In this document: piece by piece, positions 26,942-34,990 of the stretch
Layout of the letters: each line of letters starts with the position of its first letter
Numbering within the stretch: position 1 is the first letter of the stretch
NCBI GenBank assembly: GCA_905372865.1
Contig: CAJPQT010000006.1
Span: 34,555 to 98,554, forward strand
Length of the DNA: 64,000 bases
Origin: an uncultured Centipeda sp.
GTDB lineage: Bacteria; Bacillota; Negativicutes; Selenomonadales; Selenomonadaceae
Direction of reading: 5' to 3'
The notes under the pieces: generated by a model
The model's input: only the letters and a program-made list of their open reading frames with translations
Database searches by the model: none
What the model was told of the DNA's origin: nothing
Position numbers and translations under genes: made by a program

Positions 26942-27959
26942 TGCGTTGACGAAGCCCTTCATCATTGCAGAGATGAGCGGCAATCACAATCAATCATTGG
27001 AGCGTGCGCTCCGCATTGTTGACGCTGCGGCAGAGGCGGGCGTTGATGCGATCAAACTCCAAACCTATACGGCGGATACGATGACCCTTGATCTCAATGA
27101 AGGGGATTTTTTTATCTCCAACCCTCAAAGCCCGTGGTGCGGATCATCACTCTACGAGCTCTATCAGAAGGCGCATACACCGTGGGCGTGGCAGGAGAAG
27201 ATCTTTGCCCGTGCGCGGGAGCACGGCCTTATCTGTTTTAGCACCCCGTTTGACGTGACGGCAGTTGATTTTCTCGAAGAACTGGGCGCACCGTGCTACA
27301 AGATCGCATCGTTCGAGAATACCGATCTGCCGCTCATCCGCAAGGTGGCGCGGACGGGGAAGCCTCTCATTGTCTCGACGGGGATGGCGACCGTTGCGGA
27401 TCTGGATGAGCTTGTGCGGACGGCACGCGAAAATGGATGCCGCGACATCACCCTGCTCAAATGTACAAGCAGCTATCCTGCAACGCCCGCAGGGTCGAAC
27501 ATCCTCACAATCCCGCATATGAAGGCGTTGTTTGGCTGCAATGTCGGGTTGTCGGATCATACGCTCGGCGTCGGGGCGGCCGTGGCGAGCATTGCGCTCG
27601 GTGCGACTGTGATCGAAAAGCACTTTACCCTCGCGCGTGCGGACGGAGGAGTGGACAGCGCGTTCTCTATGGAGCCGGAGGAGATGGCACTGCTTGTGCG
27701 TGAATGTCGTGCGGCGTGGGAGGCTCTCGGCGAGATCAGCTACGATGTGCAGGAACAGGAGGAGAAGTCTCTCATCTTTCGGCGGAGTCTCTACATCGTT
27801 GAGGATATGAAGGCGGGAGATGTGATTACGGAAGGAAATATGCGCGCGATTCGTCCCGGCTATGGACTCTCACCGCGTTACTATGATGTCCTCCTCGGCA
27901 GACGGGTCGACCGTGACGTACGGCGCGGTACGCCGCTATCGTGGGAGCTGCTGGGGTAG
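26922..27959 (+). CDS. pseI: Pseudaminic acid synthase
   Basis: 345 aa, NeuB family. It condenses the trideoxy-altrose intermediate with phosphoenolpyruvate to give a nonulosonic acid. The N-terminal TIM barrel starts KPFIIAEMSGNHNQSL; substrate and metal residues lie in KLQTYTADT and VIEKHFTL. The C-terminal ~60 residues form the antifreeze-like SAF domain. I chose GTG 26922 because AAGGAGAG lies 10 nt upstream; TTG 26916 is too close to it. It overlaps the pseG-formyltransferase gene, implying coupled translation. The activating pseF (CMP transfer) gene is not in the window. Confidence 0.92.
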   Translation: MENLRFNALTKPFIIAEMSGNHNQSLERALRIVDAAAEAGVDAIKLQTYTADTMTLDLNEGDFFISNPQSPWCGSSLYELYQKAHTPWAWQEKIFARAREHGLICFSTPFDVTAVDFLEELGAPCYKIASFENTDLPLIRKVARTGKPLIVSTGMATVADLDELVRTARENGCRDITLLKCTSSYPATPAGSNILTIPHMKALFGCNVGLSDHTLGVGAAVASIALGATVIEKHFTLARADGGVDSAFSMEPEEMALLVRECRAAWEALGEISYDVQEQEEKSLIFRRSLYIVEDMKAGDVITEGNMRAIRPGYGLSPRYYDVLLGRRVDRDVRRGTPLSWELLG

Positions 27960-27982
27960 AGGATGGAATTTACGGGGGCATC

Positions 27983-28876
27983 ATGAAGAAGTATATCGTC
28001 ACAGGAGCGGCGGGGTTTCTCGGCTGCAATCTCACGGAGCGGCTGATGCAGGAGGAGGATGCACACATCTATGCCGTTGTGCGTCCGAACTCGCCACACA
28101 ACGCACGCGTTACCCCATCGGAGCGGCTGATCATCGTACCCGCTGACCTGTCGGACTATGCGCGTCTTGATGAGATGATTGGCACACCGTGCGATGTGTT
28201 CTTTCATCTCGCATGGCAGGGCGGACGCTATGACTTTGCGGCACAGTATGGGAACATCGCAGATACGATTGGCGCACTCGAAGCTGCGGCACGCCTTGGC
28301 TGTCATCGCTTTATCTGTACGGGCTCACAGGCGGAGTACGGGCGGCAGCCTGCCCTCATCACGGAGGAGACCTGTCCGCATCCCGTCTGTGCCTACGGTG
28401 CGGCAAAGCTTGCCGCCTGTGCGCTCTCTCGTGTACGTGCCGCAGAACTCGGCATAGAATGGCTCTGGGGGCGCGTGTTCAGTCTCTATGGGAAGTATGA
28501 GCAGGAGGGGCGGATGCTGCCCGCCCTTGTGAAATCCCTGCGTTCAGAACAGCCCTTTGCGCTTTCCTCCTCGGGCGCGCAGAATTGGGACTATCTCTAT
28601 GCCGCAGATGCGGCGGACGCGCTCCTTGCACTTGCCGAACGGGGGCGTGCGGGTGAAATTTACAACATCGCAAATGGCAGCTATCGTCCTCTGCGGGACT
28701 ATATCGAAGAGGCACGGGCGGTGATTGCTCCGCAGTGTGATGTTGCCTATGGAGCGGCGGATGCGGATGTGTTTTCTCTTCAGCCGTCTGTGGAGAAGAT
28801 TCGCCGTGATACGGAGTGGCAGCCTGTGACGGATTTTGTCGATGGGCTGCAGTGCGGGTATGGGCTTTTATCTTGA
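27983..28876 (+). CDS. NAD(P)-dependent epimerase/reductase of the sugar island
   Basis: 297 aa, extended SDR. The N-terminal motif is GAAGFLG, and the active site pairs a Thr/Ser in CTGSQAEYG with A-Y-G-A-A-K. It sits 23 bp after pseI and 33 bp before rfbH, so its partner is probably rfbH. CDP-3,6-dideoxyhexose pathways end with such an enzyme (CDP-paratose or abequose synthase type, or the YerF-type C4 side-chain reductase). Which of these it is cannot be decided here. I chose the ATG at 27983 (GGGGG upstream). Confidence 0.8.
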   Translation: MKKYIVTGAAGFLGCNLTERLMQEEDAHIYAVVRPNSPHNARVTPSERLIIVPADLSDYARLDEMIGTPCDVFFHLAWQGGRYDFAAQYGNIADTIGALEAAARLGCHRFICTGSQAEYGRQPALITEETCPHPVCAYGAAKLAACALSRVRAAELGIEWLWGRVFSLYGKYEQEGRMLPALVKSLRSEQPFALSSSGAQNWDYLYAADAADALLALAERGRAGEIYNIANGSYRPLRDYIEEARAVIAPQCDVAYGAADADVFSLQPSVEKIRRDTEWQPVTDFVDGLQCGYGLLS

Positions 28877-28909
28877 GAAGAAATCAATGTTGATGTATGG
28901 GAGAGCAAA

Positions 28910-30241
28910 ATGACTGAGCAGAAGATGCGTGGGGAGATTCTTGCGCTGGTACGGGAGTATGCGGAGAAATATCATGCGCCGAAGGAGGGCTTTGCGCCGG
29001 GGGATCGTCTGCCATATGCGGCACGTGTCTACGATCACGAGGAGATGGAGAACCTTGTAGAGAGTGCGCTTGAGTTCTGGCTGACAGCGGGGCACTATAC
29101 GGAGGAGTTTGAACGTGGTCTTGCGGCATTCTTGGGCGTGAAGCACTGCTCGCTCGTCAACTCCGGCTCGTCGGCGAATCTCCTTGCCTTTATGGCACTC
29201 ACATCCCCGCTCCTCGGGGAGCGTGCTGTGCAGCGCGGCGATGAGGTTATCACGGTTGCGGCGGGGTTTCCGACGACGGTCGCACCGATCATTCAGTACG
29301 GTGCGGTGCCCGTCTTCGTGGATGTGAGTCTGCCGACGTACAATGTGGATGTAAGTCTCCTCGAGGGGGCCCTCTCCGCGCGGACAAAGGCAGTGATGAT
29401 CGCACATACGCTCGGCAATCCGTTCGATCTTGCGGCGGTGAAGTCGTTCTGTGACGCGCACAATCTCTGGCTGGTCGAGGACAACTGCGACGCGCTCGGA
29501 TCGCAGTACACGCTGCATGGAGAGACACACTATACGGGGACGATCGGCGACATCGGTACGTCGAGCTTCTATCCGCCGCATCATATGACGATGGGCGAGG
29601 GCGGTGCGGTCTATACGAATGATGCGCTGCTGCACCGCATCGTACGCTCCCTGCGTGACTGGGGACGTGACTGCATCTGTGCATCGGGCCAGGACAATCT
29701 CTGCGGTCGCCGTTTCGACCGACAGGACGGAGAGCTGCCGCGCGGCTACGATCACAAATACGTCTATTCGCATTTCGGCTATAATCTGAAGGCGACGGAT
29801 CTGCAGGCGGCAATCGGCGTGGCGCAGCTGAAGAAGCTGCCGTCCTTCGTGGAGCGGCGGCGGCACAACTTCGCTCGTCTGCGTGCGGCACTTGCGGATA
29901 TGGAGGAATTCTTTATCCTGCCGACCGAAACAGAGAACGCAGTTCCGAGCTGGTTCGGGTTCCTGCTGACCTGCCGCGAAGGTGTCGAACGAGCAAAAAT
30001 TGTGCGTTATATCGAGGAGCATGGCATCCAGACGCGGATGCTCTTTGCGGGGAATCTGACGAAGCATCCCTGCTTTGATGCGATGCGTGCTGCGGGAAAG
30101 GGATACCGTATCGCAGGAGAACTCACACAGACTGACCGCATTATGAACGATACGTTCTGGCTTGGCGTCTATCCGGGACTGTCGGATGAGAAAATCGACC
30201 ATATGGCGCAGACAGTAAAGGATGCGGTACGCGCACAGTAA
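28910..30241 (+). CDS. rfbH: CDP-4-keto-6-deoxyglucose 3-dehydrase (E1)
   Basis: 443 aa, PMP-dependent dehydrase of the aminotransferase fold. It removes the C3 hydroxyl of CDP-4-keto-6-deoxyglucose together with an E3 reductase. The usual PLP lysine is replaced by His-His (residues 224-225 in FYPPHHMTMGEGG), the hallmark of the E1/RfbH/AscC group. A Cys cluster for the [2Fe-2S] centre follows (DWGRDCICASG...LCGRRF). Length matches E1. No E3 (rfbI/ascD) reductase is in the window, so it must come from elsewhere or another flavoprotein serves. Confidence 0.92.
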   Translation: MTEQKMRGEILALVREYAEKYHAPKEGFAPGDRLPYAARVYDHEEMENLVESALEFWLTAGHYTEEFERGLAAFLGVKHCSLVNSGSSANLLAFMALTSPLLGERAVQRGDEVITVAAGFPTTVAPIIQYGAVPVFVDVSLPTYNVDVSLLEGALSARTKAVMIAHTLGNPFDLAAVKSFCDAHNLWLVEDNCDALGSQYTLHGETHYTGTIGDIGTSSFYPPHHMTMGEGGAVYTNDALLHRIVRSLRDWGRDCICASGQDNLCGRRFDRQDGELPRGYDHKYVYSHFGYNLKATDLQAAIGVAQLKKLPSFVERRRHNFARLRAALADMEEFFILPTETENAVPSWFGFLLTCREGVERAKIVRYIEEHGIQTRMLFAGNLTKHPCFDAMRAAGKGYRIAGELTQTDRIMNDTFWLGVYPGLSDEKIDHMAQTVKDAVRAQ

Positions 30242-30266
30242 GCGTTGCGGTTGAGGAGGAGTAGTG

Positions 30267-32090
30267 ATGGATAAGGAACAGATGCGGTCTCTGCTGGAGG
30301 TATCCGTTGAGGCAGTGGACTATATCGCAGCCGTGATCGAGCACGGGACAGACGATCCCACCGTTGCTGAGTTGATGGATAATCTGCGCAGGATCGCGGC
30401 GGCGGTCGAAGCAGAGATGCAGGGGGTGGACGGCCTCCTGCAAAAGGTATATCTGTACGCACGCAATATGCAGGCATCGATGGAGGAGCTGCAGCGTGAT
30501 CCATCTCTGTTTGCACGCGTGTTTTCCTGTGAGATCCGCCCGTTCATCCTCGAAATGCAGCGCCTATGGCATCTAGCGGCAGAGGTCCTTTCAGACGAAG
30601 GACGCAGGGCGCAACAGCAAGCGGCATTGATGCAGGCGATGCGCGACCTGCACACTGCACCACAATCGGAATATCCATACGACGTGTCGATTGTACTGTG
30701 CGCCTATAATAAGTTGGAGTACACAAAGGCTGCGGTCGAGAGTATCTTTGCCCATACGGATTTTTCGAGCGGGCGGGTGGAACTCATCACCATCAACAAC
30801 GGCTCGGACGACGGCACACGCGAGTATTTTGAGAGCCTGCCGCATGCAAAGAAGATCAATTTGAAATACAATATTCTCGGTTTCAATGCGGCTCAGTACA
30901 TTGCGGAGGGACGGTACTACCTCGGTTATTCGAACGATGTCATTGCAACGCCGCACTGGCTCGATCAGCTCTATGCGGCAATGGAGTCGGATGCGCATAT
31001 TGCACAGGCAGTCCCGACATGCAATGAGGAGGGCGTGTCGAACGATCAGGGGGTTCCCGTTCCCTATCCGAATACCTTTGCGGGGCTTGAACGGATGCAG
31101 GAATTTGCCGCTGCACACAATCATCTAAATCCGACACTCTGGGAGGAGCGCAGTCTGCTGATGCCGTTTCTGTCCATAACGCGTACGAATGTCTATCGAA
31201 TGGGGCTGGTCGATCCCATCTATACGCGTGCGGAGTTCGTGGACGATGATCTGTCAACGCTCCTGCGGCGTACGGGATGGCGGCAGCTGCTCTTGAAGGA
31301 TACCTTTATGCACCACTTCGGCGGGGTGACGCTCGGTACGGATCGATGCAACGTTGCAAATAATTCGATTGTGGAGATGCGGAGTGTTTACTATAAAAAA
31401 TGGAGGGTAGATGCGTGGGAGGCGCGAGGCGGGTTCATGGGCATGGAAAATGCGTGGAGATGGCATACATTCCGCGAGAACGGACGTGTGTTGAGCCTTG
31501 AGCCGCGCTTTGGACACCTTGCCTGTGATCTCTTTAACGCATATCGGCGCAGTGGGTATACGCCGCATATGACGGCGGCGGTCTTTGATGAACGCTACCT
31601 GCCGGATACGGACTATCTGTTTGATGAGACAGTTGTTGCGCAGCATATCGGTGACATTCCGGTGCAGGGGCGGTACGATATTATCTCGGCGGGGTGCTAT
31701 CTGGATGAACTGCCGCTTGACGATGTTCTTACCGATCTGGAACGCCTCTATGAGCTTCTTGCACCAGGGGGGATGCTGCTTCTTCCCGTGCGGAATCCGG
31801 GCAGTGCCCATGAGTTAACTCATATCATGAATACCGGGGGACGCGATATCTATTGTAGCGCCAACGAGGTAAAGTTATGGCAAGCCATTCCCTATCGGCC
31901 TCTTTTGCGTGCGATCGACGCCCATCCGTATCTGCATCGGTATAAGGTTCACTCCATGGTATATCATGAGGATGCACCTGTGATCGAGCGTATGGAACAA
32001 ATGCTGTCCCGTGATGGAAATACGTCGTCCGTTGCAACGTTGGATCTGTCTGCCCGCATGTTTTTCCTCGGGATTTTTAAGGAAGCATAG
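30267..32090 (+). CDS. GT2 glycosyltransferase with N-terminal helical region and decayed methyltransferase-like C-terminus
   Basis: 607 aa. Residues 1-130 are helical and polar. The GT2 catalytic domain starts at about residue 138 (Y-D-V-S-I-V-L-C-A-Y-N) with NNGSDDGT for UDP contact; VDDDLSTLLRR and a C-terminal HHFGGVTLG loop are typical of GT2. The last ~180 residues resemble the C-terminal half of a class I methyltransferase (CYLDELPLDDV...LAPGGMLLLPVRNPG), but I see no GxGxG SAM motif, so that part is probably non-catalytic. ATG 30267 follows GAGGAGGAG. Last gene of the first island. Confidence 0.8.
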   Translation: MDKEQMRSLLEVSVEAVDYIAAVIEHGTDDPTVAELMDNLRRIAAAVEAEMQGVDGLLQKVYLYARNMQASMEELQRDPSLFARVFSCEIRPFILEMQRLWHLAAEVLSDEGRRAQQQAALMQAMRDLHTAPQSEYPYDVSIVLCAYNKLEYTKAAVESIFAHTDFSSGRVELITINNGSDDGTREYFESLPHAKKINLKYNILGFNAAQYIAEGRYYLGYSNDVIATPHWLDQLYAAMESDAHIAQAVPTCNEEGVSNDQGVPVPYPNTFAGLERMQEFAAAHNHLNPTLWEERSLLMPFLSITRTNVYRMGLVDPIYTRAEFVDDDLSTLLRRTGWRQLLLKDTFMHHFGGVTLGTDRCNVANNSIVEMRSVYYKKWRVDAWEARGGFMGMENAWRWHTFRENGRVLSLEPRFGHLACDLFNAYRRSGYTPHMTAAVFDERYLPDTDYLFDETVVAQHIGDIPVQGRYDIISAGCYLDELPLDDVLTDLERLYELLAPGGMLLLPVRNPGSAHELTHIMNTGGRDIYCSANEVKLWQAIPYRPLLRAIDAHPYLHRYKVHSMVYHEDAPVIERMEQMLSRDGNTSSVATLDLSARMFFLGIFKEA

Positions 32091-32097
32091 GCGCATA

Positions 32098-32124
32098 TGA
32101 AAAAGCCCCCGTTCGTGGGGGCGG
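32098..32124 (-). terminator. Terminator of the yibE/F-type gene
   Basis: GCCCCC (32105-32110) pairs with GGGGGC (32117-32122). On the minus strand the stem is followed by TTTTTC, 34 bp after the gene's stop codon. The plus-strand side lacks a T-run. Confidence 0.7.
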
Positions 32125-32157
32125 TATTCGATATGGATAAGGGGACACTGCATGAAA

Positions 32158-33303
32158 TTATGTGCTTTCGTGCAGCTGCTCCCTTTTTTTGCGCCGCGGA
32201 CGGATGGTGATGAGAAAGGCGGTGGCGTAGGCGGTGATGGGGATGGCGCAGAGGAGGCCGATGCTGCCGATCAGGGAGCGTACGATTTCGGTTGCAATCA
32301 TGTTGAGGTTCATGACGTGCACAAGCGAGATATCAGGCTGTGCAGAGATGAGGAGGATGAGTGGGAGTGCGCCGCCGATGTAGGCGAGGACGAGAGTGTT
32401 CGCCATGGTGCCCATGACATCGCGTCCGACGTTGAGGCCGGAGGTGACGAGTGCATGGAATTTCGTCTTGGGCGCGAGCAGCTTCATCTCGTATTGTGCG
32501 GAGGCGATGGAGACGGCAACATCCATGACGGCGCCGAGTGCACCGAGCACAATGCCCGCGAAGAGCAGTTCGCGGAAGTCCACATCCTTTAGGTAGAGTG
32601 CTTTGAGCATACCGGCCTGTTCCTCGGAGACTCCCGTGAGATAGGTGAAGTGGATTGCGAGGACTGCGAGGAGGCCTGCGATGAGGATGCCGCCGATGGT
32701 GCCGATGATTGCACCTGCGGATTTTACATTGCGTCCGTTGACGACAAGTTGGGTCGTGAGTGTGATAACAGCACCGATGAGGATGGTCCAGAGGAGGATG
32801 TGTGACGGTGCGAAGAGGATGAATGCAATGAGCCCCTTCGCAATGAGCAGGACGGCGAAGAGGAGAACGAGGAGTGCCTTTGCGCCGGTCATGCCGCCGA
32901 AGAGGATGAGGAGCGCGGCAAATCCGAGCAGCAGGAAGAGCATGGCGGGCAGACGGTCGTAGTCGACGATGGCGTAGCTCGCGTTCTCGGCACGCACGAT
33001 GATGTTCTCGCCCTCCGCAGGGTGGATGTCGAAGGCCGGATTGTTCAGCGTACGGTGTGTGATTGTTGTCTCTGTGCCCTCGTAAGGACCGGAGTCGATG
33101 CGAATCCGTACCTCGTACTGTGCGCTGCCCGGTGCAAATGCTGTGATGTCGTTTTCGCTCTTTGTGACGGTGAGAATTTCTGCCTTGTACGTTGGCGGAT
33201 CGCCGTCCTCTCCGCCCGGCAGATGAGTGAGTGCATAGAGGAGCACTGCGAGAGCGAGACATACGGCAAGAAAGCGGGAGAAGCGCTGTGGATGGATTTT
33301 CAT
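32158..33303 (-). CDS. YibE/F-family membrane protein
   Basis: 381 aa. TM helix or signal anchor at residues 10-28, then a ~90-residue extracytoplasmic beta-rich domain, then about seven hydrophobic helices ending in a basic tail (IRPRRKKREQ). The TM core shows the YibE/F pattern (GRNVKSAGAIIGTIGG; LGALGAVMDVAVSIAS; GLNVGRDVMGTMANTL). Function of the family is not established. The start has AAAGGA 8 nt upstream. A perfect 8-5-8 palindrome lies about 40 bp before the start and the metal-ATPase group is divergent to it, so metal-linked regulation is possible. Confidence 0.85.
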   Translation of the reverse strand: MKIHPQRFSRFLAVCLALAVLLYALTHLPGGEDGDPPTYKAEILTVTKSENDITAFAPGSAQYEVRIRIDSGPYEGTETTITHRTLNNPAFDIHPAEGENIIVRAENASYAIVDYDRLPAMLFLLLGFAALLILFGGMTGAKALLVLLFAVLLIAKGLIAFILFAPSHILLWTILIGAVITLTTQLVVNGRNVKSAGAIIGTIGGILIAGLLAVLAIHFTYLTGVSEEQAGMLKALYLKDVDFRELLFAGIVLGALGAVMDVAVSIASAQYEMKLLAPKTKFHALVTSGLNVGRDVMGTMANTLVLAYIGGALPLILLISAQPDISLVHVMNLNMIATEIVRSLIGSIGLLCAIPITAYATAFLITIRPRRKKREQLHEST

Positions 33304-33339
33304 GGAGAAGTCCTTTCGTGGAATATTGAGACCATTTAA

Positions 33340-33360
33340 ATTATCATATACAATGATAAT
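33340..33360. promoter_or_regulatory. Fur/PerR-like palindromic operator
   Basis: ATTATCAT (33340-33347) and ATGATAAT (33353-33360) form a perfect inverted repeat with a 5-nt gap, and GATAATGATATT runs on to 33366. It resembles Fur-family boxes built from GATAAT hexamers. It lies in the divergent intergenic region, about 40 bp upstream of the YibE/F-type gene. The regulator is inferred from sequence only. Confidence 0.5.
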
Positions 33361-33412
33361 GATATTTATATGAGTATGAAGTCAATAGTTATTCCTGATT
33401 ATCACGGGACTA

Positions 33413-33446
33413 TTGACATATCGTTCATTCTCACATATACTGAGAA
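33413..33446 (+). promoter_or_regulatory. Strong promoter with overlapping palindrome, upstream of the small membrane protein gene
   Basis: TTGACA at 33413-33418 and TATACT at 33436-33441 are spaced 17 bp. TTCTCA (33428-33433) and TGAGAA (33441-33446) form an inverted repeat spanning the -10 box, a typical place for a repressor. It would drive the 66-aa gene at 33642 after a 200-nt leader. Confidence 0.7.
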
Positions 33447-33641
33447 CAACAAGATGGTTCCAGAGAGGACGACAGGGTTGCTGTTGTCCTCGCGGCGCAG
33501 GAATTGTCATCGTCGAATGAATTCGCTCGGGGGAATCGCAAGGTTATCTTTGGGGGATGAGGAGACGTTCACTCGGTATGAGGCAAAGCGCCAAGAAGCG
33601 AAAATGCCCTAATTGGGCAATAGAACAGAGGAGGAATTATC
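33447..33641 (+). other. 200-nt leader of unknown function
   Basis: No convincing gene lies between the promoter and the ATG at 33642. Visible structure: a hairpin in which GAGGAC-GACAG pairs with CTGT-TGTCCTC (about 33465-33491) and a small GCCC/GGGC hairpin near 33607-33619. It does not match the manganese (yybP-ykoY) or NiCo riboswitch consensus as far as I can tell by eye. Confidence 0.4.
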
Positions 33642-33842
33642 ATGTTCTCGAAGACAGATTTCTGGATTGGCCTTGCAGTTGGCGCGGTGGCAGGTATCTT
33701 TGGCTATCGCTTCATGCAGGAGCGCACGCAGCAGCTTGCAGCTCTTGAGGCCGGACAGGCAGACCTCTCGCTGGCAGAGCTCCAGCGTCAGAAGGAAGAG
33801 CTTGAGGATCTGATCGCCGCGCAGGCTGCGGTGGAGAAGTAA
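33642..33842 (+). CDS. Small single-pass membrane protein, 66 aa
   Basis: One TM helix at about residues 8-24 (FWIGLAVGAVAGIFGYRF), then a basic turn and a charged, Glu/Gln-rich helical tail likely to form a coiled coil. GAGGAGG lies upstream of the ATG. It resembles the short glycine-rich TM proteins (DUF6110-like) found next to metal P-type ATPases, but I cannot confirm the family. A terminator follows, so it is transcribed largely alone. Confidence 0.7.
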   Translation: MFSKTDFWIGLAVGAVAGIFGYRFMQERTQQLAALEAGQADLSLAELQRQKEELEDLIAAQAAVEK

Positions 33843-33860
33843 GCATCTCAATAGGGCTTG

Positions 33861-33896
33861 GGGGCTGCTGCGCAACGTGCGCGCAGCCCTTTTTTC
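33861..33896 (+). terminator. Intrinsic terminator after the 66-aa gene
   Basis: GGGCTGC...GCAGCCC (33862-33868 with 33883-33889), with further GC pairs inside, is followed by TTTTTT. It separates the 66-aa gene from the HMA2-type genes and ATPase. Confidence 0.8.
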
Positions 33897-33965
33897 AAAA
33901 ATGACACGGTGGTACAAATGCCGCGAATAATGTAATATGGAAGAAAGAGAGGAAATGGGTTTTCT

Positions 33966-34277
33966 ATGAATATTTTCGATGCGATCAAGAACGCGATTCC
34001 GCAGTCGGCGGTGGATGTCTTCGTCCGCACAACGGACATTGCTTCCTATATGCCGGGGCGTGTACGCCTCTACAGCAAGCAGCTTGTGAACAACGCGGCG
34101 CTTGAGGCGCAGGTGCAGGCTCATCTCGGAAGGCTGGCGGAGATCGAGTTCGTGGATACGAACATTGAGACGGGCTCAATCCTCATCACGTACGAGCCGG
34201 AGCGTCTGCGTGCAAACCCGGAGCTGCGCCGCGTCGAGGACTATATGCGCACCCATGCACGGAGGAAGGCATCATGA
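33966..34277 (+). CDS. HMA2-like small protein, ATPase-associated
   Basis: 103 aa. The middle (Y-M-P-G-R-V-R-L-Y-S...FVDTNIETGSILITYEP) has the beta-alpha-beta ferredoxin-like pattern of HMA_2 domains, where P-G-R-x-R replaces the usual metal-binding loop. There is no CxxC, so it should not bind Cu/Zn as classic HMA domains do. Its stop overlaps the next gene (ATGA at 34274), and the ATPase follows. Possible role: regulatory or docking subunit of the ATPase. Confidence 0.7.
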   Translation: MNIFDAIKNAIPQSAVDVFVRTTDIASYMPGRVRLYSKQLVNNAALEAQVQAHLGRLAEIEFVDTNIETGSILITYEPERLRANPELRRVEDYMRTHARRKAS

Positions 34278-34990
34278 ACTATGTTTCGGGGCTGATGCTC
34301 GGTGCGTCGCTTGCGAATATGCTGCGCCAGACGCTTGGCGGGGGCAGTGGGAGCGCATCCTTCGCGCATGGGATGAGCGGTGGGCGCGGACGTTTCATGC
34401 AGGGGAATATGTTCTCGTCCGATCCGAGCGGTCTTGTCGGTGGAGCTTCGGCACTTGCCGGGCTTTTTGGTGGTGGTCAGACGGGTGGAACCGGGGCAAC
34501 GGTTGCACAGGCGCGGATGCAGGAGACCGCAGAGCCACCCTTTGTCTGTGTGCACGCATCATGCGGGCGGCGGCGCTATCGGACGCCGTATCTGACGGCA
34601 GAGTTTGCAAAGGTGCTCGAGGCCAGCCTTGCGCGCCTGCCGTTTGTGACAGCGGTGCGTGCCAACGCGCTCGCGGGGAGCATTCTGTTCGTCTATGCGC
34701 CGGAGGATGAGGCGCATATTCTCATCCTTGCAGAGGGACTTGAAGCGATTTTTGCAGAGGGGCGCACGGCGCCGCCGCCCGCGACGCTCGCACGGAGTCT
34801 GCGTCGCTCGGTGCATGAGTTCAGCGGGTGGATTCAGCGAAATACGGGCGGAGCACTCGATCTGAGCTCGGTGGTCGCGGGCATCTTCGTCCTGCGCGGC
34901 ATTCGGCAGCTTGTGCTCTCGAACAATACACCGTCGGGTTCGCAGATGCTCTGGTGGGCACTGACGCTGATGAGAGGATGGAAGGTATGA
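34274..34990 (+). CDS. Hypothetical protein with Gly-rich N-terminus and HMA2-like domain
   Basis: 238 aa. Residues 1-75 are Gly/Ser/Met-rich and low complexity (LGGGSGSA, GGASALAGLFGGGQTGG). Residues ~95-155 show a beta-alpha-beta unit like the preceding protein (RRRYRTPYLTAEF...GSILFVYAPED), again without CxxC. A hydrophobic stretch lies near the C-terminus (LDLSSVVAGIFVLRGIRQLVL). It overlaps both neighbours by 4 bp (ATGA type), implying stoichiometric production with the ATPase. Function not known. Confidence 0.65.
   Translation: MNYVSGLMLGASLANMLRQTLGGGSGSASFAHGMSGGRGRFMQGNMFSSDPSGLVGGASALAGLFGGGQTGGTGATVAQARMQETAEPPFVCVHASCGRRRYRTPYLTAEFAKVLEASLARLPFVTAVRANALAGSILFVYAPEDEAHILILAEGLEAIFAEGRTAPPPATLARSLRRSVHEFSGWIQRNTGGALDLSSVVAGIFVLRGIRQLVLSNNTPSGSQMLWWALTLMRGWKV

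Noticed and set aside
28868..30202. 444-codon minus-strand frame opposite rfbH
   Set aside because: Antisense shadow of a complete, motif-bearing RfbH.
33370..33612. 80-codon frame on the plus strand upstream of the 66-aa gene
   Set aside because: It contains the consensus promoter and its palindrome, has no ribosome site, and its composition is unlike protein.
33447..33641. Manganese (yybP-ykoY) or NiCo riboswitch before the metal genes
   Set aside because: Context is suggestive, but the conserved core sequences of either class are not visible.
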